DNA of 5,958 bases from Prevotellaceae bacterium (GTDB lineage: Bacteria; Bacteroidota; Bacteroidia; Bacteroidales; UBA932). The notes below the pieces were generated by a model. It was not told the origin of the DNA. It searched no databases and saw nothing but the letters and a program-made list of their open reading frames with translations. The position numbers and the translations under genes were made by a program. The DNA lies in contig JAIRLF010000284.1 in the NCBI GenBank assembly GCA_031259655.1, forward strand, positions 1 through 5,958. The letters are read 5' to 3'. Shown here in pieces: positions 1 to 4,912 of this stretch; position 1 is the stretch's first letter, and each line of letters begins with the position of its first letter.

Positions 1-1458
1 ATAACACTTTCTGAAACTATTCGCGAGGAAGTGTCTTCCTGTTTCGATTTTCTGAAAGCATTTTCATCGGACAAGATTATTTACGGCATCAATACAGGCT
101 TTGGACCAATGGCTCAGTATCGCGTTGATGACGACTATTTGTCGCAACTTCAATACAATATCATTCGCAGCCATTCTACCGGTGCAGGAAAGCCTCTCGA
201 CGACCTCTATGTCAGAGCAGCAATGGTAGCGCGGCTTGGCACACTCGTTCAGGCTCGTTCGGGGGTGCATTTGGAGATAGTGGAACTGCTTGTCGAATTT
301 ATCAACCGTAGCATTTATCCCTTTATTCCCGAACACGGCAGCGTAGGCGCAAGCGGCGATTTAGTGCAGTTGGCGCATATCGCTCTCGCCCTGATTGGCG
401 AAGGACAGGTGCATTATAACAATGAATGGCGAGAAGCATCGGAAGTATTGAAAGAGAATGGTTTGCGACCATTTAAAATCCATATCCGCGAAGGTCTGTC
501 CGCTACGAACGGCACTTCGGTAATGTCGGGCATTGGATTTGTAAACATCGTATATTCAAAGCGTTTGCTCGATTTAGCGATACTTGCCTCGGTTTGGGTA
601 AACGAAATCACGCAGGCTTACGACGACGGCTTTTCGCAGGAACTCAATCAGGTGAAAAAACAGGCAGGACAACTCGAAGTAGCGGCTCGAATGCGTGAAA
701 TAGCGGCAGGCAGCAAACTTCTGCAAAAGCGCGAAAACAAACTCTACGTCAACGTAAATCCCGACGAAAAGATTTTCAAACAAAAAATACAGAGTTACTA
801 TTCACTTCGCTGCGTACCGCAAATTTTGGGACCGGTTTACGACGGAATTGCGAATGCCGAAACCGTTGTGGTTAATGAGATTAACTCCGCTTGCGACAAT
901 CCGATAGTCGACCCTGTGAGCCGCAATGTATATCACGGCGGAAATTTCCACGGCGACTATGTTTCGTTTGAAATGGACAAACTGAAAATTGCAGTTACCA
1001 AACTTACTATGCTGGTAGAAAGGCAGTTGAACTACCTTTGTCACGACCGCATCAACGATATTCTGCCGCCCTTCCTCAATCTCGGCGTGCTGGGATTGAA
1101 CTACGGACTTCAGGCGGCACAGTTTACCGCCACTTCCACCACGGCTGAAAACCAGACGCTTTCGATGCCGAATTACATTCACAGCATCCCCAACAACAAC
1201 GATAATCAAGACATTGTGAGTATGGGAACCAACTCGGCGCTGATTGCCAAAACCGTTATTGACAACGCTTTTCAAGTGATTGCCATTCATTTTATGGCTC
1301 TGGCTCAGGCTACGGATTATCTGATATTTGAAGAAAAACTATCGCCCCGCACCCGCGAAATGTACGTCGAAATTCGTCGCCGTTTCCCCGTCTTGATTGA
1401 AGATAGAACTCTTTATCAAAACATTGCGGCAACGGTCGAATTTTTGAAAACCATTTAA
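1..1458 (+). CDS. Aromatic amino acid ammonia-lyase (HAL/PAL/TAL family), probable tyrosine ammonia-lyase; 5' end outside window
   Basis: The enzyme eliminates ammonia from an aromatic amino acid using a self-formed MIO cofactor; it is cytosolic and normally tetrameric. The frame is open from base 1, so the GTG at 31 is an internal Val and not the start. Against the roughly 506-residue Flavobacterium johnsoniae tyrosine lyase as I remember it, about 22 N-terminal residues are missing. Counting visible residues from base 1 (485 in all): catalytic-loop Tyr28 before NTGFG (31-35), Ser57-His58, MIO triad Ala117-Ser118-Gly119 (bases 349-357) in GSVGASGDL, Asn170 in NGT, YYSLR 266-270, and NNNDNQD ending near 404. 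Gln403 occupies the position of the substrate-binding Glu414 of Pseudomonas putida HAL; Gln is usual in phenylalanine/tyrosine lyases, so a histidine-utilisation role is unlikely. The gene precedes fabG and a KAS II homologue, which fits production of an aryl-polyene or flexirubin starter acid. Its last 92 bp recur at 2628-2719. Family is certain; tyrosine specificity is inferred. Confidence 0.95.
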   Translation: MTLSETIREEVSSCFDFLKAFSSDKIIYGINTGFGPMAQYRVDDDYLSQLQYNIIRSHSTGAGKPLDDLYVRAAMVARLGTLVQARSGVHLEIVELLVEFINRSIYPFIPEHGSVGASGDLVQLAHIALALIGEGQVHYNNEWREASEVLKENGLRPFKIHIREGLSATNGTSVMSGIGFVNIVYSKRLLDLAILASVWVNEITQAYDDGFSQELNQVKKQAGQLEVAARMREIAAGSKLLQKRENKLYVNVNPDEKIFKQKIQSYYSLRCVPQILGPVYDGIANAETVVVNEINSACDNPIVDPVSRNVYHGGNFHGDYVSFEMDKLKIAVTKLTMLVERQLNYLCHDRINDILPPFLNLGVLGLNYGLQAAQFTATSTTAENQTLSMPNYIHSIPNNNDNQDIVSMGTNSALIAKTVIDNAFQVIAIHFMALAQATDYLIFEEKLSPRTREMYVEIRRRFPVLIEDRTLYQNIAATVEFLKTI

Positions 1459-1461
1459 TAA
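1370..1461 (+). repeat. Direct repeat copy 1: 3' end of the lyase gene
   Basis: These 92 bp cover the last 29 codons of the lyase, its TAA and three following bases. They align without gaps to 2628-2719, 1258 bp downstream, with 88 of 92 bases identical. The four differences (1377 T/C, 1401 A/G, 1408 A/G, 1413 T/C) are all transitions. Three are synonymous and one changes Thr to Ala. This copy belongs to the intact reading frame. Just after it the sequence changes to an hsdM leader. Confidence 0.97.
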
Positions 1462-1490
1462 AAGACAATTTAGACGGAGAAAAATAGTAT

Positions 1491-1595
1491 ATGGCAATTA
1501 AAAAATCCGAATTATATAGCACTCTCTGGAAAAGCTGCGATGAACTGCGTGGCGTATGCCAATTTTTTCACTCAATTGGCAGTCCGGAAAATTAA
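1491..1595 (+). pseudogene. 5' remnant of a type I restriction-modification methyltransferase gene (hsdM-like)
   Basis: An ATG with a good ribosome binding site (GGAG at 1476-1479) opens a 34-codon frame beginning MAIKKSELYS and continuing TLWKSCDELRG. I recognise this as the N-terminus of the HsdM/N6-adenine methylase subunit of type I systems, which normally goes on with GGMDASQYK. Homology stops at about 1553-1557. Restoring one G near 1554 would give the expected Gly-Gly-Met for two more codons, so a 1-nt deletion followed by a junction is likely. The rest of the roughly 500-codon gene, and any hsdS or hsdR, is absent. The frame then runs through a hairpin to a TAA at 1593-1595. This is a non-functional scar showing that a restriction-modification locus once stood next to the lyase end, here or in the donor of the block. 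Confidence 0.8.
1557..1581. other. Inverted repeat (8-bp arms, 9-nt loop), possible weak terminator
   Basis: Arms TGCCAATT (1557-1564) and AATTGGCA (1574-1581) are perfectly complementary around a 9-nt loop. The hairpin begins where the hsdM homology ends and lies about 30 bp before the promoter at 1613-1642. It could end read-through from the lyase, or it could mark the breakpoint. There is no T-run after it on the + strand, so a rho-independent terminator role is uncertain. Confidence 0.45.
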
Positions 1596-1612
1596 TCATT
1601 TAGGAAAAATTA

Positions 1613-1642
1613 TTTGCATAAAAAAAATTATATATATCTTTG
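1613..1642 (+). promoter_or_regulatory. Bacteroidota-type promoter for the 154-residue gene
   Basis: TTTG at 1613-1616 (-33 element) and TATCTTTG at 1635-1642 (matching the TAnnTTTG -7 element) are 18 bp apart, one less than the usual 19 or more. The surroundings are very AT-rich. A start a few bases after 1642 would give a leader of roughly 25 nt before the ATG at 1674. The pattern is the known primary sigma factor consensus of Bacteroides and Flavobacterium; activity here is inferred. Confidence 0.75.
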
Positions 1643-1673
1643 CGCCCATATTTATAATTAAATTTTAAACGAG

Positions 1674-2138
1674 ATGAATAATAGAATATCATTTTCATTA
1701 GATGAAGACAGGAAGCAGAGAATACTTGCAGCGCTGGAAGTATTAAACGAAGACTTGTTGCCTCTGTTGGTAGAACTTGGTCAAGGCGAAGCACGTGAAT
1801 TGCCTGTGATGGGCGACAAATCGTATGCCTTTGTAATTAAAGCGCTTGAGTATGCCAAACAGTATCCGGAATATGCAGCGCTAATTGATGTGCTGGAGTT
1901 CGAGAAAGATGTGAACGCAGTGGGACTGTTGCGTGAATTTTATGTTCCGCTGTCGCAATTGACTAAGAAACTGCAAGATTCAATGACGCTTGCCGGTAGC
2001 GAGGCTTATGTAGCAGGACTTACCTATTACGGTTCAAGTAAAGAAGGCCTGAAACGGAAACTTCCTAACGCCGTACTGATTGCAGATGAATTGGGAAAAC
2101 GTTTTCCCGGTCGTTCCAAAACAAAAAAGGAAGAATAA
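1674..2138 (+). CDS. Uncharacterised 154-residue all-helical protein, associated with a 21-bp palindrome array
   Basis: The function is unknown and I can assign no catalytic motif. The protein starts MNNRISFSLDEDRKQRIL and appears almost wholly helical. It has no signal peptide or membrane segment, so it is probably cytosolic. Blocks that look conserved are LPVMGDKSYAFVIKALEYA (residues 43-61), EFEKDV (75-80), MTLAGSEAYVAGLTYYGS (104-121) and a basic end RFPGRSKTKK (143-152). From memory, similar proteins of about 150-200 residues with GDK..AFV..AL, LAGSEAY and RFPG blocks are annotated hypothetical in many Bacteroidota. The ATG at 1674 has no clear Shine-Dalgarno but follows a strong phylum-type promoter at a suitable distance. 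The gene is monocistronic, lies inside the inserted block, and is followed after about 80 bp by the palindrome array at 2221-2514. A DNA- or RNA-binding partner role for that array is a hypothesis only, based on adjacency and the basic tail. Confidence 0.88.
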   Translation: MNNRISFSLDEDRKQRILAALEVLNEDLLPLLVELGQGEARELPVMGDKSYAFVIKALEYAKQYPEYAALIDVLEFEKDVNAVGLLREFYVPLSQLTKKLQDSMTLAGSEAYVAGLTYYGSSKEGLKRKLPNAVLIADELGKRFPGRSKTKKEE

Positions 2139-2169
2139 CGGAATATTGCCATGCGTAACCACTTCCCTG

Positions 2170-2220
2170 TATTTCCGAAATACGACTGTTCCGGCGAACA
2201 GTGGAATTTTTCTATCCACA
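2170..2220. repeat. Lead-in inverted repeats between the 154-residue gene and the array
   Basis: Three short dyads precede the regular array. They are ATTTC-C-GAAAT (2171-2181), CTGTTC with GAACAG around a 4-nt centre (2186-2201), and TGGA with TCCA (2202-2218). Their centres are about 17-18 bp apart rather than 21, so they are either decayed units or a differently spaced start of the same array. Confidence 0.5.
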
Positions 2221-2514
2221 ACAGCAATATTGCTATCGACGACAGCAATGTTGCTATCGGCGACCTCGACGTCGCGGTTTAACATGACGCATTTTGCTAT
2301 CGCGCAACGGAATGTTCCGGTCGGCAACAGCAATGTTCCTGTCGGCGATAGCAAGTTTGCTGTCAGCGATAGCAAAATCGAGTTGCCGGATGCGAACAGT
2401 TCCTGTTTACGACAGCAATATTTTCATCCGCGACAGGAACATTGCTATCGCCGACAGCAAACTTGCTATCGGCGACAGGATTGTCGAGGTCGGCGACAGG
2501 AATATCATTTTTTG
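2221..2514. repeat. Array of about 14 quasi-palindromes with a 21-bp period
   Basis: The unit resembles GAYAGCAA-nn-TTGCTRTC plus a 3-bp spacer. Dyad centres fall near 2228.5, 2249.5, 2270.5, 2292, 2313.5, 2334.5, 2355.5, 2377, 2398, 2419.5, 2440.5, 2461.5, 2482.5 and 2503.5, that is 275 bp for 13 steps. Clear examples are a perfect 12-bp palindrome AGCAATATTGCT (2223-2234), AGCAA/TTGCT arms at 2244-2255, CGACGTCG at 2267-2274, CGGAA/TTCCG arms at 2308-2319, AGCAA/TTGCT at 2349-2360, GAAC/GTTC at 2394-2402 and AGCAA/TTGCT at 2455-2466. Some units (near 2377, 2419 and 2503) are weak. Different units use different arms but keep the symmetry. The period equals two turns of B-DNA, so all dyads would face the same side. 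Function is unknown. Confidence 0.88.
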
Positions 2515-2522
2515 TATCTTTG
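2515..2522 (+). promoter_or_regulatory. Second TATCTTTG (-7-like) box at the array's 3' edge
   Basis: TATCTTTG matches the Bacteroidota -7 consensus and is followed by GCA, as at the 154-residue gene. I see no TTTG at the proper -33 distance (around 2492), where array sequence lies instead, so this is half a promoter at best. If active it would transcribe the recurring motif at 2525-2552 and then fabG, whose ATG is about 285 bp downstream. Confidence 0.4.
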
Positions 2523-2524
2523 CA

Positions 2525-2552
2525 CGGGTGTATTCCAAAATGTCGGTTTTGC
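2525..2552 (+). repeat. Recurring motif, copy 1 (ATTCCAAAATGTcGGTTTTGC core)
   Basis: The core at 2532-2552 recurs at 4757-4778 with one substitution and one extra T, and weaker similarity extends about six bases to the left (GGtGt versus GGcGc). It begins about 10 bp after the 21-bp array and just behind the TATCTTTG box. No function is recognised. Its association with both palindrome arrays suggests a shared element boundary or leader. Confidence 0.65.
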
Positions 2553-2582
2553 ATGAGTACCGTTCTTCGGAAGAGTATTAAT

Positions 2583-2654
2583 ATGAAAATAGTTATACCA
2601 GCAATCAAAAGTCAAGGGATTAAAACAAAATTCGCCGCCGTTTCCCCGTCTTGA
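2583..2654 (+). pseudogene. Possible truncated gene start, MKIVIPA..., cut by the second direct repeat
   Basis: An ATG with a well-placed GGAAG (2569-2573) opens a 23-codon frame beginning MKIVIPAIKSQGIKTKF. From base 2628 the sequence is the duplicated lyase end read in another frame, so only about 15 codons are independent. The opening recalls the start of small NifX/NifB-type iron-molybdenum-cofactor-binding proteins (MKIaIPt...G), but this is too short to assert. It may be a second 5' gene scar like hsdM, or chance. Confidence 0.3.
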
Positions 2655-2719
2655 TTGAGGATAGAGCTCTCTATCAAAACATTGCGGCAACGGTCGAATT
2701 TTTGAAAACCATTTAATAA
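2628..2719 (+). repeat. Direct repeat copy 2: displaced 3' end of the lyase gene
   Basis: This is 88/92 identical to 1370-1461. In the lyase frame it still reads IRRRFPVLIEDR and on to FLKTI and TAA, but a stop at 2621-2623 closes that frame just upstream, so it is not expressed as lyase. It lies 88 bp before the fabG start. That spacing suggests this copy occupies the ancestral lyase-fabG junction and the 1166 bp before it were inserted. Confidence 0.95.
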
Positions 2720-2806
2720 CAAGTCTGATGGACGCACAGAAAGACATAAAAACAGAAAGCGAAGCGCTGATTTGTCGGAAAACAAGAAAAATATAATACA
2801 AAAAAC
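2720..2806 (+). other. fabG leader region
   Basis: This 87-bp A-rich gap holds no recognisable promoter and no Shine-Dalgarno; the sequence just before the fabG ATG is A-rich, as is common in Bacteroidota. It contains a 22-codon frame (2728-2796, starting MDAQKDIKTE) with no recognisable similarity or ribosome site, which I do not call as a gene. In the ancestral arrangement this would be the short intergenic space of a lyase-fabG-ketosynthase operon. Confidence 0.5.
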
Positions 2807-3529
2807 ATGAAATACGCATTGGTTACAGGAGGTTCGCGAGGAATAGGCAGAGCGATTTCGCTGAAATTAGCCGAGGCAGGATATGCCGTTCTGATAAATT
2901 ATCAGAGCAACCAAACCGCCGCCGAAGAAACAAAACAAATGATAGAACAGGCGGGAGGGGCGGCAGAACTGATGCCCTTCGACGTGGCTGACGGCAAGGC
3001 TGTGGAAAAAGTTTTGTCGGACTGGCAAACGGCGCACGCAGAAGAATATATCGCCGTTTTGGTGAATAACGCCGGAATAAGAAAAGATAATCTGATGTTT
3101 TGGATGACCGATGAAGAATGGCATAATATATTGAATACAAATCTGAACGGAGCGTTTTACACTTCGCGTTTTTTGGCAAAATATATGATGAACAAAAAAT
3201 TTGGACGCATTATAAATATCGTATCCATTTCGGGAATTACGGGAATGAGCGGACAGACCAACTATTCGGCTGCCAAAGCGGGCATTATCGGAATGACAAA
3301 AGCCCTTGCCCTCGAAACAGCAAAAAAACGGGTAACTGTCAATGCTGTAGCGCCCGGATTTATCGAAACCGATATGACAAAAGACTTGCCGCAGGACGAA
3401 CTGAAAAAAATTGTTCCCGCCAACCGCTTTGGCAAAGCGGAAGAAGTCGCCGATTTAGTCGGGTTTTTAGCCTCGGAAAACGCTGCATATATCACAGGGG
3501 AAGTAATTAAAATAAGTGGAGGATTATGA
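2807..3529 (+). CDS. fabG: 3-oxoacyl-ACP reductase, FabG-type short-chain dehydrogenase
   Basis: This is an NADPH-dependent ketoreductase of the classical SDR family, expected to reduce 3-oxoacyl-ACP to 3-hydroxyacyl-ACP in the cytosol. At 240 residues it is close to E. coli FabG (244). Visible features are the Rossmann cofactor motif TGGSRGIG (7-14), NNAG (87-90), catalytic Asn112 in NTNLNGAF, Ser140 in INIVSIS, the YSAAK pair Tyr153/Lys157, PGFIETDM (183-190) and a C-terminal ISGGL. Its stop overlaps the ketosynthase start (ATGA), so the two are translationally coupled. Next to an aromatic lyase and a KAS II homologue it probably serves pigment chain extension (the ApeQ-like role in aryl-polyene loci) rather than housekeeping fatty-acid synthesis. 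A general fatty-acid role cannot be excluded from sequence alone. Confidence 0.93.
   Translation: MKYALVTGGSRGIGRAISLKLAEAGYAVLINYQSNQTAAEETKQMIEQAGGAAELMPFDVADGKAVEKVLSDWQTAHAEEYIAVLVNNAGIRKDNLMFWMTDEEWHNILNTNLNGAFYTSRFLAKYMMNKKFGRIINIVSISGITGMSGQTNYSAAKAGIIGMTKALALETAKKRVTVNAVAPGFIETDMTKDLPQDELKKIVPANRFGKAEEVADLVGFLASENAAYITGEVIKISGGL
3518..3522 (+). promoter_or_regulatory. Ribosome binding site of the ketosynthase, inside the fabG end
   Basis: GGAGG lies within the last fabG codons (Ser-Gly-Gly-Leu), only 3 nt before the ATG at 3526. It is the strongest Shine-Dalgarno in the window, although unusually close. Together with the ATGA stop/start overlap it fixes the ketosynthase start and supports coupled translation. 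Confidence 0.7.
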
Positions 3530-4770
3530 AAAGAGTTGTGATAACGGGAATGGGGATTTACTCCTGCTTGGGGAAAAACCTCGACGAAGTAAGAAATTCG
3601 CTTTACGAGGGCAAATCGGGCATCGGCATCGACCCTCTGAGGGCAGAATACGGCTACCGCTCGCCGCTGACCGGTATTGTGGAACGCCCGCAACTGAAAA
3701 GCGTCCTCGACCGTCGACTTCGTCTCGGACTGGCGGAAGAAGGCGAATATGCCTACCTTGCAACGGTCGAAGCCCTGAAAAATGCGGACGTGGATATGGA
3801 TTATCTTGAAAAAAACGAGGTCGGCATCTTCTACGGCAACGATTCGTCGGCAAAATCGGTGATTGAAGCCTACAATATCATGGTCGAAAAACGCGATACC
3901 CAACTGATGGGTTCCGGCTATGTTTTTCAGTCGATGAACTCAACGGTAACGATGAACCTTTCCACAATTTTCAAGTTGCGCGGCGCCAATATGACTATTT
4001 CCGCAGCCTGCGCAAGCGGTTCTCATTCCATTGGACTGGGATATATGTTTATCCGTCAAGGACTTCAAGATATGGTGATTTGCGGAGGCGCACAAGAAAC
4101 AAACGTTCATTCAATGGCATCGTTCGACGCTTTGAGCGCATTTTCGATAAATACCGCCGACCCGACAAAAGCAAGCCGCCCGTTCGACAAAAATCGCGAC
4201 GGACTTGTGCCGAGTGGAGGCGCGGCAACGCTTGTGCTCGAAGAATACGAACACGCAGTCAGACGAGGTGCAACAATTCTCGCGGAAGTGGCAGGATACG
4301 GCTTTTCGAGCAACGGCATGCAAATTTCGCAACCGAGCGACACCGGCTGCATCATCGCAATGGAACGCGCATTGAAAGACGCGACGCTTTCGGCGCGGGA
4401 CATCGACTATGTGAACGCTCACGCAACTTCAACCCCTCAGGGCGACGCAGTGGAAGCCATTGCGCTCAATCGTATCTTCGGTAGCGACCGGACACCTGTC
4501 AGCAGCACAAAAGCAATGACCGGACACGAATGTTGGATGGCAGGCGCAAGCGAAATAGTCTATTCTCTTTTGATGATGCAAAACTCGTTTATCGCGCCGA
4601 ACATCAATTTTGAAACTCCCGACGATTATTCCGCCGGATTGAATATTGTTACAAAAACGACAAATAAAAACCTGAATGTGATTCTGTCAAATTCTTTCGG
4701 GTTCGGAGGAACAAATTCAGCATTGATAATAAAGAAATTAGAAACTACTCAGGCGCATTCCAAAATGTAG
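3526..4770 (+). CDS. Beta-ketoacyl-ACP synthase, KAS II (FabF-like)
   Basis: This condensing enzyme of the thiolase fold joins an acyl primer to malonyl-ACP. It has 414 residues, the normal FabF length. The catalytic triad is complete: Cys162 in SAACASGS, His299 in NAHATSTPQGD and His334 in TKAMTGHE, with Lys329 just before and the FGFGGTN loop at 391-397. It begins MKRVVITGMGIYSCLG, a typical KAS II opening. It overlaps fabG by 4 bp and follows the aromatic lyase in the same direction. In aryl-polyene and flexirubin loci several such ketosynthases extend the polyene (ApeO-like role), which I infer here. The last codons (QAHSKM and TAG) coincide with the motif shared with 2525-2552, so the extreme C-terminus may have been replaced by inserted DNA after the usual LIIKKL-type ending. 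No further + strand gene follows in the window. Confidence 0.93.
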   Translation: MKRVVITGMGIYSCLGKNLDEVRNSLYEGKSGIGIDPLRAEYGYRSPLTGIVERPQLKSVLDRRLRLGLAEEGEYAYLATVEALKNADVDMDYLEKNEVGIFYGNDSSAKSVIEAYNIMVEKRDTQLMGSGYVFQSMNSTVTMNLSTIFKLRGANMTISAACASGSHSIGLGYMFIRQGLQDMVICGGAQETNVHSMASFDALSAFSINTADPTKASRPFDKNRDGLVPSGGAATLVLEEYEHAVRRGATILAEVAGYGFSSNGMQISQPSDTGCIIAMERALKDATLSARDIDYVNAHATSTPQGDAVEAIALNRIFGSDRTPVSSTKAMTGHECWMAGASEIVYSLLMMQNSFIAPNINFETPDDYSAGLNIVTKTTNKNLNVILSNSFGFGGTNSALIIKKLETTQAHSKM

Positions 4771-4778
4771 GTTTTTGC
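4750..4778 (+). repeat. Recurring motif, copy 2, overlapping the ketosynthase stop
   Basis: ATTCCAAAATGTaGGTTTTTGC (4757-4778) matches 2532-2552 apart from one substitution and one added T. It supplies the last residues and the TAG stop (4768-4770) of the ketosynthase. The second palindrome array begins 18 bp after it. Orientation is the same as copy 1, but here the motif precedes its array, whereas copy 1 follows its array. Confidence 0.65.
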
Positions 4779-4795
4779 TCTATTTTAAGCCAAAA

Positions 4796-4869
4796 CGTGC
4801 GCACGAATTGGGCAAACGTGCACACGAAAATGCGAAATCGTACGCACGAATTGAGTAAACGTGCGCACG
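4796..4869. repeat. Second palindrome array: four CGTGCGCACG-type dyads every 21-22 bp
   Basis: The cores are CGTGCGCACG (4796-4805, perfect), CGTGCACACG (4817-4826), CGTACGCACG (4839-4848) and CGTGCGCACG (4860-4869, perfect). Centres at 4800.5, 4821.5, 4843.5 and 4864.5 give spacings of 21, 22 and 21 bp. Each core is flanked by an A-run on the left and GAA on the right, with a variable 4-nt stretch between units. The palindrome is unrelated in sequence to that of the 2221-2514 array but has the same two-helical-turn period. Confidence 0.85.
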
Positions 4870-4912
4870 AAATTCAGAACTCCTATACTATCGCAAATTA
4901 GAAAACGAAAAT

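Noticed and set aside
31..33. GTG as the start of the lyase
   Set aside because: The frame is open to base 1, and the upstream residues (ITLSETIREE) fit the family's N-terminal region, so the gene begins outside the window.
2221..2514. CRISPR or similar guide array
   Set aside because: The 21-bp period is too short, there is no constant repeat alternating with unique spacers, and no Cas-like gene is present. The variable part is itself the palindrome.
2080..2654. Long open frames on both strands across the palindrome array, giving heptapeptide-like repeats
   Set aside because: A 21-bp unit is a multiple of three, so stop-free units keep several frames open at once. The frames lack ribosome sites, and 1-bp slips in the array shift them. 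They are by-products of the repeat.
1459..2719. Insertion sequence or transposon
   Set aside because: There is no transposase or integrase and no terminal inverted repeats. The flanking 92-bp repeat is far longer than a transposon target duplication, so recombination at the gene end fits better.
2728..2796. 22-codon ORF before fabG
   Set aside because: It has no ribosome site, no recognisable similarity and a very short length. It is described within the fabG leader region instead.
3516..4484. Other open frames overlapping fabG and the ketosynthase on both strands
   Set aside because: They lie inside well-conserved enzymes with complete catalytic motifs and encode low-complexity, Arg- or Cys-rich products without start signals.
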